From AAA164-E04 sp964415055 (GTDB taxonomy: Bacteria > Verrucomicrobiota > Verrucomicrobiia > Limisphaerales > AAA164-E04): 64,000 nucleotides of DNA. Positions within the stretch are counted from its first letter, which is position 1, and every line of letters begins with the position of its first letter. Location: positions 1-64,000 of the forward strand of contig CAYPZD010000007.1 in the NCBI GenBank assembly GCA_964415055.1, given 5' to 3'. A model generated the notes under the pieces. The model did no database searches and was not told the origin of the DNA. It saw nothing but the letters and a program-made list of their open reading frames with translations. Of this stretch, positions 7,873 through 17,128 are shown in pieces. The translations under genes and the position numbers were made by a program.

Positions 7873-10800
7873 TAGTGCTGCCCTCCTTCAGTCTTGGTTT
7901 CAACTGCATGTCCGTCCTCGTGGCCTTCCGCGTAATGTGACGCGCCGTGTGCCTCAAAAGGACTACCCATGTTTTTCGTATACTCCAAAGTGCTCAATGG
8001 CATGGTGTGATAGTCGGGCATGTTTTTATTCGGATTGCGAATCTTAGCCAGGTAAGTCGTGCGTGGCTTGGTGTCCAGGAACCCAAGCACGGCGTAGTTT
8101 CTCGGATCGTTTTTGAGTTTGGAAACCTTGCTTTCAGGATCGAGCAAGTTGCCAAAAGCGATGGCATCAGCCGGACAAGCCTGCTGACAGGCGGTCTTGA
8201 CGGTTCCATCAGCCACCTCAACATCACCGGAATCCCTGGCCTCAACCTTCTTGGCGATCTTGGCCTGCTCGATGCGCTGGGTGCAGAAGGTGCATTTTTC
8301 CATCACACCACGCATACGAACCGTGACATCGGGGTTCTTGGCCATTTCGATCAAGTCAATCTCGCTGTCCGAATGAGACGCTAGCGGTCCTTCGTAGAGT
8401 TGATCGATCGGGCGTTTGTTGTAATCAAAGTAATTAAAGCGACGAACTTTGTAGGCGCAGTTGTTGGAACAATAACGCGTTCCGACACAACGGTTGTAAG
8501 CCATCACGTTCAGTCCTTCGTGATCATGCACCGTGGCATTGACCGGACAGACACTTTCACATGGCGCGCTTTCACAATGCTGACACAGCATCGGCTGGTT
8601 CACGACCTGCACATCGTCGATCCATTCAGCGTATGCCTGCTCATCGTCCATGATCAGGTTGCTGACATTGCCTCGAAGCTCCGGATTACCGCTGTAGTAA
8701 CGGTCGATGCGCATCCAGTGCATTTCGCGGCTGTTGGCCACCTGCTCTTTTCCGACGATCGGAATATTGTTTTCACTCTGACAAGCAACCACACAAGCCG
8801 AACAACCCACACAAGTCTGAAGGTCGATGGCCATGCCCCACTGATGGATGTCACTGTGGGTGGATGGACGTGCTTTGTAAGGGTGCTCGTAAATCTGGGC
8901 CGGTTTGCCGTCCTCATCCGTGGGGATGTGACCGGCGTGGGCTTCGAGGTCCATGTTCTGCGCGAAGTCGCGCTTTTCTTCGAAATTCTCGATGTTGGCC
9001 TCACGCACAATCGCGCGGCCTTCCATGGACCAGTGATCCTGGGTGCAGGAAATATCGTAAATACGGTTCAGACGGCGAATTTTGGCCCCTGTTCCGAAAC
9101 TCAGGCTCTTGGAGTCGCGGATGGCATAAGCATTGAATCCTACCGAATCATCACCGTTACCCCCCACATTGCCACTCTTGGAGCGACCATAACCGAGGGC
9201 CAAACCGAGTGAGAAGTCGGCCAAACCTGGCTGGATCCAAATCGGACCCTGCACCTTGCGGCCGTTAAATTCGACTTCGACCAATTCCTTGTTCTTGATG
9301 TTGCCCATCTCAGCGGCCGTGCGGCGACTGATCAACACGGCGTTGTCCCAGGTCATCTTGGTGATGGGATCCGGACACTCCTGCATCCAGCCGTTGTTGT
9401 TCATACGACCATCATCCAGGCTGGCATCGCGGTAGAAGACCACTTCAAGCGCATCCTTGGAAGCGGTGCCGGATTGACTTTCGTCCGTGATTGCCTGGCT
9501 GAGGTTTTGCGTCAGGGTAGACCAATCAAAGTCATCCTCTGCCGCATCCACGGCGCTCGAACGAAGGTCGCTCAAATAACCGTCATGCAGAAGTTGTTTC
9601 CATTGTCCTTCAAAACCATTCTCACCCACCGCAGATTTCAATGTGGTGCGGGCGATATCGTAAGGTTTGACTTGGTCGCTACCGGCAATACGGGCCAGCA
9701 CTTCAATTTCAGTCAATCCATCAAACAGAGGCGCAATCAGAGGCTGAACCGGCAGATAACTGCCGTCACCCGAGCGTGCATCGCCCCAGGACTCAAGGTA
9801 ATGGGCCATCGGAAGGTGCCAGTCGGCAACTTCGCTCGTTTCATCCTCGTAATAACCCAGTCGGACCACGTTCTTGGCTTTACGCTGCGTTGCTTTCCAA
9901 TCGAAATCAGCTGGCGCGTCGTAAACAGGATTACCATCCAGAACGACCAGTGCTTCCACTTCCCCGGCATCGCAGGCTTGCTTCAATTGAGCGAGTGAAT
10001 CGTAAGCTGGTTGAGTGTCTTCCAGGAAAGTAACGGTGTGACCGATATTGCCAAGCAAGGTATTGATGGCGGCTGCCAATTGATGAACCGACTCAGGCTG
10101 ACGGTGACCGGCAACCACGAGGCATTCACCCTTGTGTGCCAGCAAATCTTTGACGGATTCGACGATCCATTTTTCGTCCACTGTCACGCCTTTTGCTTTC
10201 TCGCGCAATGAGCTGCGCAGAGCGGGGATCGGACTTCCTGCTTCATCTTCAGGCAGGTGCAATTGATCGAACACTTGTTCGGTCAATGCAGCGGCAACAC
10301 TGAACACCTGACCGGAGGTCACACGCAAGCGGTGGTCGGCGTTGGAACCTGTCAGAGTCAAGAGACTTTCAATCGCGTAAAGCCGATTGCTGGTGGTGTG
10401 ATGGTTTTCATCTTCCTTCAGACGACGACCATCGGCATAACCACGAATATGAGAGTAAGCTTCCTGTTCGGTACCGAGGAAGTCGCAATCCAGGGAAAGG
10501 ATCACCTTGGCTTTGGAAAAATGCGGAACCGGGCGAACGGACTTTTTGAACACCTTGGAACAGGACTGAACCGAGGTGCGGAACGAAACGGGTTCATAAG
10601 CATGCCACTTGGCCTCGGGCATCTGCTCGCGAATCAACGCTTCCAGACGATGACGGCTGGGAGAACTACTTGACTGAACGAGGAAACTTAATCCCTTGCC
10701 CTTGTTCTCTTTAAACTGACCATTCAGCATGCGAAGCGCGCCAATGGCTTCATTGCGAGTGACCGCGTTGCCGCCTTTCAAATACTTTTGTGAACGATCC

Positions 10801-11240
10801 GGATCGTAAAGATTGAGCAAGGAAGCCTGTGTGAAGGAGTCCGTTCCGCCTTTACCAAATTCCAGATCAGGATTGCCTTCCACCTTGGTGGGGCGGCCGT
10901 CATTGGATTTGGCCAGCAGTGGCACCGCTGAATCGCGGGACGGCATGGCGGTTGCGAAAAACTGAGGGACGCCGTGCGTATAATTTTGCGGCATCTTGGA
11001 GAATGGAAGGATGGTTTCCTCAGGACGACGGCAACCGGTCAACCCCGCCCCCGCCAGCAAGAAGGAGGCGCCCATGATTTTCATAAAATCACGGCGTGAT
11101 TGACCCGTGGGAGCTTCAGTGGCTCCTTCCGGAAACTCTCGGTCCATCCATTGACGAAATTCCGGAGAATCCGTCAGCTCGTCCAAACTACGCCAATAAG
11201 CCGGTCCGGATGGTTTTGGGGAATGCGATAGATCTTTCAT
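7872..11240 (-). CDS. actB: Alternative complex III, iron-sulphur subunit ActB
   Basis: A 1122-residue fusion of a molybdopterin-oxidoreductase-like domain (roughly residues 90-740) with a four-cluster ferredoxin domain (roughly 790-1060). The N-terminus carries a twin-arginine motif (QSRRDFMKIMG) and a lipobox (AGLTGC), so it is probably exported by Tat and lipid-anchored on the periplasmic side. Cluster motifs are CVGCSACVVACQSE, CQHCESAPCESVCP, CVGTRYCSNNC, and CTFCTQRI with CQQACP further on. In ACIII this subunit is not a molybdenum enzyme; its Fe-S chain links the quinol site to the ActA haems. The ATG at 11240 overlaps the actA stop (ATGA). Confidence 0.95.
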
Positions 11241-11905
11241 CGATGGCAGGCAGAACAATTTACGAGGGATTCGACTCTCCAGTCGTGGACCATTTGCTCA
11301 CCTTGTGCTTGTTGCATCTGAGCCGCTTTTTCGGGATCATTATCCCAGGTCCAATCCAGATTGGTCACTTGATCCACCGGGCGAATCTTCGCGGCGGGAT
11401 CGCGGTGACATTCGAGACAGAAACTCATACCAAAGGGTTTGGCATGATAAACTTCATCCATCTTATTGACGGGTCCATGGCATTCCACACAGGAAAACCC
11501 ACGGTTCACATGGACGGAGTGGTTGAAATAAACGTAGTCCGGCACTTTGTGGATCTGCACCCAGGGAATGGGTTCACCGGTTTCGAAGCTGTCACGCACC
11601 AGGGCCAGTTTCGGATCATCTTTGAGCACCTGGTTGTGGCAGTTCATACAGACCGAAGCCGCCGGGACGTTGGAGTACCAGGAGGATTCGACGCCGTTAT
11701 GACAGTAGCGGCAGTCCAAGCCAAGCTGGTCGGCATGGATGGCGTGTGAAAAGGCAACCGGTTGCACCGGTTGATATCCCACCCGGGTGTATTTTGGAGT
11801 GGCGTAATAAGTCAAACCCGCCACCGTTGCCCCGCCGAGGAGGATCAATCCGAAAATTACCCGGATTGGCAGCTTGTTCGTCCATTTAGGAAAGACGTCC
11901 GACAT
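11237..11905 (-). CDS. actA: Alternative complex III, pentahaem cytochrome c ActA
   Basis: A 222-residue membrane-anchored multihaem cytochrome. An N-terminal helix (about residues 14-34) is followed by five CxxCH haem motifs: CRYCH, CMNCH, CVECH, CLECH and CSACH, the last at the very C-terminus. Extra histidines (FSHAIHAD, FNHSVHVN) are probable second axial ligands. ActA collects electrons from ActB and passes them to ActE. It is the first gene of a minus-strand operon of at least ten genes. Its leader contains a terminator-like hairpin (11937-11960). Confidence 0.96.
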   Translation of the reverse strand: MSDVFPKWTNKLPIRVIFGLILLGGATVAGLTYYATPKYTRVGYQPVQPVAFSHAIHADQLGLDCRYCHNGVESSWYSNVPAASVCMNCHNQVLKDDPKLALVRDSFETGEPIPWVQIHKVPDYVYFNHSVHVNRGFSCVECHGPVNKMDEVYHAKPFGMSFCLECHRDPAAKIRPVDQVTNLDWTWDNDPEKAAQMQQAQGEQMVHDWRVESLVNCSACHR

Positions 11906-11936
11906 TCAGATATCTAAAGTTAAATTTGGGTCAAAA

Positions 11937-11960
11937 AGGCGAAAAAACCTCATTTCGCCT
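11937..11960 (-). promoter_or_regulatory. Terminator-like hairpin in the actA leader
   Basis: Perfect 8 bp inverted repeat (AGGCGAAA / TTTCGCCT, 8 nt loop). On the minus strand it is followed by a short T run and then, 31 nt later, the actA start. It could end transcripts coming from the minus-strand tRNA-Cys upstream, or act as an attenuator of the operon. The T run is short, so strength is uncertain. Confidence 0.4.
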
Positions 11961-12198
11961 CACAAGTATTTGGTAATAAACATTCCTCTAAGAAGCTTTC
12001 AGGCATGATGCCATCGGCTTTATCGAGGAAAAAAGCGGCAATACTTTAGGTCGCACCGAGGGCAACGCAAGCACAGAAGCCAAAAAAGTGAACAAACCGC
12101 CTCCGGTCAGGAAACTTTAGTTTGTTTAACTTTGGCCAGTATGCCTTCGGGCACCCGGTGGGATTTAAGTGAATCCGCACGACTCGGCATCGATAAAT

Positions 12199-12273
12199 TG
12201 GAGGCGGAGGTCGGAATCGAACCGACGCATAGAGCTTTTGCAGAGCCCTGCCTTACCACTTGGCTACTCCGCC
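12199..12273 (-). tRNA. tRNA-Cys (GCA)
   Basis: Cloverleaf on the minus strand: acceptor GGCGGAG/CTCCGCC, anticodon loop CTGCAAA with anticodon GCA, and T arm GTCGG-TTCGATT-CCGAC. The discriminator is U, and CCA is encoded at 12201-12199. It lies in the divergent region between actA and nuoB. Confidence 0.95.
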
Positions 12274-12393
12274 CCAATGACAAATCTTGTTTACCAACAA
12301 GAGCTTAAGCGTCACAAAAAAACAAAATGCCGCCTCGCATCATCGATGCTGGCTACATGCATATCAAAAGCAGTCCAAGCTCGTCAATAACGC

Positions 12394-12411
12394 TTGTGAA
12401 AAAAATCACAA
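12394..12411. promoter_or_regulatory. CRP-like palindrome upstream of nuoB
   Basis: Perfect inverted repeat TTGTGA-AAAAAA-TCACAA, which fits the CRP-family pattern TGTGA-N6-TCACA. It is 70 bp before the favoured nuoB start, a good place for an activator or repressor of the complex I operon. Binding by a CRP/FNR-family regulator is inference. Confidence 0.5.
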
Positions 12412-12481
12412 ATTCACTTGAACCCTCACCATGCTCTCGTTAGCTTCCAAGAAACTAGAAGGGCTTTCGAAAGATAACGCC

Positions 12482-13024
12482 ATGAGTTCAACACAGACAG
12501 AAGTAGGTTACAACACCAAAATCGAAGGCGATGTCATCGTCACCAAGGCAGACGCCGTTCTCAATTGGTTTCGCAAGAACTCCCTCTGGCCCATGCCGAT
12601 GGGACTTGCCTGCTGCGCGATCGAACTGATGGCTGCCGGGGCAAGCCGGTTCGACATCTCACGCTTTGGAGCGGAAGTCATGCGCTTTTCTCCCCGTCAA
12701 TCCGATCTGATGATCGTCGCGGGAACAGTGACTTACAAGATGGCGATGGCGGTTCGGCGGATTTACGACCAGATGGCGGAGCCCAAATGGGTGATTGCCA
12801 TGGGTGCCTGCGCCTCGACGGGTGGTATGTTCCGCAGCTATTCAGTCTTGCAGGGGGTGGATCGCATCATTCCGGTAAATGTTTACGTGGCAGGATGCCC
12901 TCCCCGTCCGGAAGCTTTGCTGGATGCATTGATGAAGATGCAGGATCAGGTAGCCAAGGAACCGCTCCTTCGCACTCACAAGGTGCCCAAACCGGACGCC
13001 TTGGCTGGACTGCACGTCAAATAA
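12482..13024 (+). CDS. nuoB: NADH-quinone oxidoreductase subunit B
   Basis: The 180-residue complex I subunit that carries the terminal iron-sulphur cluster N2 next to the quinone pocket. Cluster ligands are visible in GLACCAIELM (tandem cysteines), MGACASTGGMF and VAGCPPRPEALLDAL. The ATG at 12482 is preferred over the in-frame ATG at 12431. The longer form would add 17 residues with no family match and would begin only 20 nt after the CRP-like palindrome. It is the first gene of a 13-gene nuo operon. The usual first gene, nuoA, is not upstream; tRNA-Cys and the divergent ACIII operon are there instead. Confidence 0.94.
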   Translation: MSSTQTEVGYNTKIEGDVIVTKADAVLNWFRKNSLWPMPMGLACCAIELMAAGASRFDISRFGAEVMRFSPRQSDLMIVAGTVTYKMAMAVRRIYDQMAEPKWVIAMGACASTGGMFRSYSVLQGVDRIIPVNVYVAGCPPRPEALLDALMKMQDQVAKEPLLRTHKVPKPDALAGLHVK

Positions 13025-13062
13025 CCTAGGCACTCATCACCTTAGACCAAACTGAGAACCAC

Positions 13063-13659
13063 ATGAGCGAAACCACCACCAAAGCAAAGGAGCTGGCCGA
13101 AAAACTGAAGGCTCAATTCGGTGATTTGCTGTCCGATATCCAGGAATTTCGAGACGAATACACGTTGATGGTTCAGGACAAAACCCGCATTGCCGAAGTA
13201 TGTGCCTATGCCAAGGAAACTCTTGGCTTTGATGGTTTGACGGATCTTTCCAGTGTGGATCACTACGGGGACGAGCCTCGATTCTCAGTAGTATACGAAC
13301 TTTATGGTCACACGCACCACGCTTACCTGAGACTAAAACTTCAAGTCGGTGAAGAAGAGTGCGAAGTCCCGACGGTGACCGGTGTCTGGCGGACTGCCGA
13401 TTGGCATGAACGCGAGATATACGACATGATGGGCATCCGGTTCAAAGATCATCCGGACCTGCGTCGCATCATTATGTGGGAGGGGTATCCCTATTTCCCA
13501 TTGAGAAAAGATTTTCCATTGGAAGGCAAGGAAACCGATCTGCCAGATGTCGCCTTCTCACGCAAAGCCCCCATGGAAGGTGGGCCTTTTGTAACAAGCC
13601 CCGGCAAGGCAACCACGACGGAACGTGAGCCAAGATCACGCACGGTTGAAACCGATTAA
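13063..13659 (+). CDS. nuoC: NADH-quinone oxidoreductase subunit C
   Basis: A 198-residue peripheral-arm subunit of complex I (30 kDa family). The signature VTGVWRTADWHEREIYDMMGI and the following DHPDLRRIIMWEGYPYFPLRKDFPL are present. It works with NuoD at the interface with the membrane arm and holds no cofactor. Here nuoC and nuoD are separate genes, unlike the NuoCD fusion of enterobacteria. The C-terminal 35 residues are polar and look disordered. It starts 38 nt after nuoB. Confidence 0.94.
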   Translation: MSETTTKAKELAEKLKAQFGDLLSDIQEFRDEYTLMVQDKTRIAEVCAYAKETLGFDGLTDLSSVDHYGDEPRFSVVYELYGHTHHAYLRLKLQVGEEECEVPTVTGVWRTADWHEREIYDMMGIRFKDHPDLRRIIMWEGYPYFPLRKDFPLEGKETDLPDVAFSRKAPMEGGPFVTSPGKATTTEREPRSRTVETD

Positions 13660-13685
13660 GTCAGTCAACCATGTTTGGAGCGGAC

Positions 13686-13709
13686 GAATCCCGATTGCAA
13701 CCGGGATTC
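13686..13709. other. Hairpin between nuoC and nuoD
   Basis: Inverted repeat GAATCCCG / CGGGATTC (8 bp, 8 nt loop) in the 116 nt gap inside the nuo operon. There is no T run, so it is not an obvious terminator. An mRNA processing or stability element is possible. Confidence 0.35.
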
Positions 13710-13775
13710 AGCGTGGCGACCGCTGAAAACAGGCACTGACCAAACGTAGCATTTAAAACAAAGAAAAGAGAATAC

Positions 13776-15044
13776 ATGGCGCCAGAAGTCAAAGACCTGG
13801 AAATCAAGGATACCGTCGGCAAAACGCTGGACGGACTGGAATCCAGCGCAATCGACGAACAGGACGAATTGCAGGGCGACAAGCTCGTTCTAAACATGGG
13901 GCCTTCGCATCCTTCCACCCACGGCGTGCTTCGCATCGTGCTGGAACTCGACGGCGAAGTGATCACCAAGGCCATGCCCGACGTCGGCTATCTCCACCGG
14001 GGAGACGAGAAGATTGCGGAAAACATGACCTACAACCAATTCGTTCCCTACACGGATCGATTGGACTACCTCGCGCCACTGGCCAACAACGTGGCCTACA
14101 TCCTGGCCGTGGAAAAACTGATGGGCATCCAGGATCAGATACCCGAACGATGCCAGTACATCCGCGTCATCTGCTGTGAATTGGCACGGATCTCCGCCCA
14201 TTTGCTTGGGCTGGGCGCCTTCGCCATGGATGTGGGAGCATTGACGGTATTTCTTCACACCTTTACCGAACGCGAAAAAGTTTACAACTTGTGCGAATCC
14301 CTGACCGGTGCCCGATTCACCACTTCTTTCACACGCGTCGGTGGCATTGCCCGCGATCTTCCGGATGGCTGGATCGAAGAATGCCGCAAATTCCTGAATG
14401 AAGTGGAAGTCAACTTTGACGAAACCGAACAACTCCTCACCCGCAACCGCATCTTTGTGGACCGCACACAGGGAGTCGGGATTTTACCACCGGATGTCGC
14501 CATCGATTACGGAGTGACCGGGCCGAATCTGCGGGGTTCCGGCGTCGATCACGATCTGCGCAAAGCAAACCCCTATTTGGTTTACTCCGAACTCGATTTT
14601 GAGGTTCCCGTTGGCACGACAGGTGATTCCTACGACCGCTACCTGGTGCGCATGGAAGAAATGCGACAAAGTGCACGTATCATCCGCCAATGCCTGGACA
14701 AATTGCCGGGTGGGCCCGTGAACGTCGAGGATGGCAAGACATTCCTCCCGCCCAAAGACAAAGTGCTCAGCAGCATGGAAGAATTGATTCACCAATTCAT
14801 GCTGGTCACCCAGGGAGTGAACGTGCCTCCCGGAGAAGTTTATTTCGGCGCGGAAAATCCCAAGGGAGAACTGGGTTTTTATATCCACAGCACCGGAGGC
14901 GGCACCCCCAACCGATTGAAGATCCGGGGACCGTCCTTCGTGAACCTGAGCGTCCTCCCCTATATCCTGAAAGGAAGTATGATGAGCGATACCGTTGCCA
15001 TCCTGGGATCCATTGATTTTGTCATGGGAGAAAGCGACCGATGA
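13776..15044 (+). CDS. nuoD: NADH-quinone oxidoreductase subunit D
   Basis: A 422-residue 49 kDa subunit of complex I that forms the quinone-binding cavity with NuoB. Motifs include LNMGPSHPSTHGVLRIVLEL, GYLHRGDEKIAENMTY, FVPYTDRLDYLAPLANN and RIKIRGPSF-type PNRLKIRGPSFVNLSVL near the end. There is an extra acidic N-terminal segment of about 30 residues before the conserved part. The stop overlaps the nuoE start (ATGA, 15041-15044). Confidence 0.96.
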   Translation: MAPEVKDLEIKDTVGKTLDGLESSAIDEQDELQGDKLVLNMGPSHPSTHGVLRIVLELDGEVITKAMPDVGYLHRGDEKIAENMTYNQFVPYTDRLDYLAPLANNVAYILAVEKLMGIQDQIPERCQYIRVICCELARISAHLLGLGAFAMDVGALTVFLHTFTEREKVYNLCESLTGARFTTSFTRVGGIARDLPDGWIEECRKFLNEVEVNFDETEQLLTRNRIFVDRTQGVGILPPDVAIDYGVTGPNLRGSGVDHDLRKANPYLVYSELDFEVPVGTTGDSYDRYLVRMEEMRQSARIIRQCLDKLPGGPVNVEDGKTFLPPKDKVLSSMEELIHQFMLVTQGVNVPPGEVYFGAENPKGELGFYIHSTGGGTPNRLKIRGPSFVNLSVLPYILKGSMMSDTVAILGSIDFVMGESDR

Positions 15045-15526
15045 GCCTGAACGTACCACAAACACTCGAATCCGAGATCGACGAACTGATCACCCATTAT
15101 CCGGAAAAACGGAGCGCTTCCGTCATGCTGTTGCATGCGATTCAAGAACATTTCGGTTATGTCTCCAAAGAAGCCATTGAATGGATCGCCTCCAAACTGG
15201 AGTTGAAACCGATCAATGTTTACGAACTGGTCACCTTTTATCCGATGTTTCGACAGGAACCCGCCGGTAAATATGTGGTGAAAGTCTGTCGCACCCTGAG
15301 CTGTGCGCTGGGTGGATCCGGCAAGTTGCATGGTCACATCTGTTCCAAGCTGGGATTGGACAGCAGCAAGCACGGATTGCAAACCGCATCGGACGGCAAA
15401 TTCTCGGTTGAATTTGTGGAGTGCCTGGCCAGTTGCGGCACCGCGCCGGTGATGATGGTGAATGATGATTTTTACGAAGGCGTCAGCCACGAAAAAGCCG
15501 ACGAAATCATGGGCAAATGCCAATAG
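15041..15526 (+). CDS. nuoE: NADH-quinone oxidoreductase subunit E
   Basis: A 161-residue thioredoxin-like [2Fe-2S] subunit (24 kDa) of the NADH dehydrogenase module. Cluster N1a ligands are seen in VCRTLSCALGG and VECLASCGTAPVMMVNDDFY. It has the typical N-terminal helical part HYPEKRSASVMLLHAIQEHFGY. Translation is coupled to nuoD by the 4 nt overlap. It is followed by a 179 nt gap that contains an antisense tRNA gene before nuoF. Confidence 0.96.
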   Translation: MSLNVPQTLESEIDELITHYPEKRSASVMLLHAIQEHFGYVSKEAIEWIASKLELKPINVYELVTFYPMFRQEPAGKYVVKVCRTLSCALGGSGKLHGHICSKLGLDSSKHGLQTASDGKFSVEFVECLASCGTAPVMMVNDDFYEGVSHEKADEIMGKCQ

Positions 15527-15566
15527 AGCGAATGAGATCGAACCTTGAGAACCTTGATGGAAGAGG

Positions 15567-15640
15567 TGGCTGCCGGACATGGATTCGAACCATGACAAGC
15601 AGATTCAGAGACTGCTGTGCTACCGTTACACCATCCGGCA
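15567..15640 (-). tRNA. tRNA-Gln (CTG)
   Basis: Minus-strand cloverleaf with acceptor TGCCGGA/TCCGGCA, D arm GGTGTAACGGTAGCAC, anticodon loop CTCTGAA (anticodon CTG) and T arm CATGG-TTCGAAT-CCATG. The discriminator is G and an encoded CCA follows (15569-15567). The closing pair of the anticodon stem appears to be a U-U mismatch. It is antisense to the nuo operon, between nuoE and nuoF. Confidence 0.93.
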
Positions 15641-15705
15641 AATAAACCAAGGCGCGAGAAAATAGCAAAAGCAATTTAAGAGTCAAGCAAGCAGAACGGA
15701 TTTCA

Positions 15706-17121
15706 ATGCCAGAAGAATTTCGACTCATTTTGAAAAAAGCGGACGAACCGGGTTACACGCCGGACATCGACTGCTACCTGTCGCACGGCGGCTATGAATC
15801 GTTGAAGAAAGCCTTGGCGATCCAGCCCAAAGAAATCGAGGACGGCAAGAGCAAGACACCCCAGGAACAGATCCGCGAAGAAGTCATGACCAGCGGGCTG
15901 CGGGGACGTGGTGGTGCCGGTTTTTCCTGCGGACTGAAGTGGTCTTTTGTGGATCGACGCAGCGGCAAGCCCATTTACCTGATCTGTAACGCCGATGAAT
16001 CCGAACCCGGCACATTCAAAGATCGCCAGATCATTCACAAGGATCCGCATCAACTGATCGAGGGCATGATCATCAGCGCCTTCGCCAATGATGTCAATCT
16101 TGCCTACATCTATATCCGTGGAGAATTCCCCGAAGGAGCCCGCTTGCTGAACAAGGCTTTGAAAGAAGCGCGCGAAAAAGGATTCCTGGGTAAAAACATC
16201 CTCGGCAGCGGATTCGACCTGGACATCCACGTGCACCGTGGGGCTGGCGCTTATATTTGCGGTGAAGAAACCGGCTTGATCGAATCTTTGGAAGGCAAAC
16301 GCGCCTATCCTCGCATCAAACCCCCGTTCTTCCCGGCAGTGTTGGGGCTCTACATGTGCCCCACCATCGTCAACAACGTGGAAACACTTTGCGCGGTGCG
16401 CCACATCGTCGAGATGGGCGGAAGCGAATATGCCAAACTGGGCACACCTCGCAACACCGGCACCCGTATCGTCAGTTTGAGTGGTCAGGTCAAGAAACCC
16501 GGCTATTACGAAATCGAAGTGGGCAAAGTTACTTTGGGTGAACTCATCTTCCATGAAAACTTTGGTGGCGGTCTGCAGGAAGGTCGTTCCCTGAAAGCCG
16601 TCATCCCCGGGGGTTCATCCGCCAAGGTCCTGAAGGCCGGCGAGAAATTTACCATGAAACGTCCCAACGAGGACGGTGAAATGGAACCGGTCGAAGTCGA
16701 CATGCTCGATATCCCTTATGATTTCGACTCCCTCATGGCCGCCGGCACCATGTCCGGGTCCAGTGCCATCATCGTGATGGACGACAGTGTGGACATTGTG
16801 GAAGTGCTGGCCAATGTGTCCGCTTTCTACGCACATGAAAGTTGCGGTCAGTGCACACCTTGTCGCGAAGGATCACTCTGGATGAGCAAGGCTTTGAACC
16901 GCCTGACATCCGGTCAGGGGCGCAAAGAAGACGCGGAATACCTCACGCACATTGCCACCAATATTCAGGGCCGCACCATTTGTGCATTTGGCGAAGCCAG
17001 TGCCTGGCCGGTGCTGAGTTTTGTGAATAAATTCAAAGACGAATTTGAAGCCAAGGGCGCGGCCGTTGCGGCGGCTCAAGGCGAACCCAACAAGGAAGGC
17101 GCGGCAAGCGCAGCGAAATAA
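15706..17121 (+). CDS. nuoF: NADH-quinone oxidoreductase subunit F
   Basis: A 471-residue 51 kDa subunit that binds NADH, FMN and one [4Fe-4S] cluster (N3). Motifs are GLRGRGGAGFSCGLKWSF (FMN/NADH), CNADESEPGTFKDR, GAGAYICGEETGLIESLEGK, and the cluster site SCGQCTPCREG with a further cysteine in TICAFGEA. The C-terminal 30 residues are Ala/Glu/Lys-rich and dispensable-looking. It starts 65 nt beyond the antisense tRNA-Gln and ends 7 nt before nuoG. Confidence 0.96.
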   Translation: MPEEFRLILKKADEPGYTPDIDCYLSHGGYESLKKALAIQPKEIEDGKSKTPQEQIREEVMTSGLRGRGGAGFSCGLKWSFVDRRSGKPIYLICNADESEPGTFKDRQIIHKDPHQLIEGMIISAFANDVNLAYIYIRGEFPEGARLLNKALKEAREKGFLGKNILGSGFDLDIHVHRGAGAYICGEETGLIESLEGKRAYPRIKPPFFPAVLGLYMCPTIVNNVETLCAVRHIVEMGGSEYAKLGTPRNTGTRIVSLSGQVKKPGYYEIEVGKVTLGELIFHENFGGGLQEGRSLKAVIPGGSSAKVLKAGEKFTMKRPNEDGEMEPVEVDMLDIPYDFDSLMAAGTMSGSSAIIVMDDSVDIVEVLANVSAFYAHESCGQCTPCREGSLWMSKALNRLTSGQGRKEDAEYLTHIATNIQGRTICAFGEASAWPVLSFVNKFKDEFEAKGAAVAAAQGEPNKEGAASAAK

Positions 17122-17128
17122 CTCCACC

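Noticed and set aside
8400..9212. Long plus-strand open frame opposite actB (270 codons)
   Set aside because: It is a mirror frame of the highly conserved ActB iron-sulphur domain, with no start signal or family pattern.
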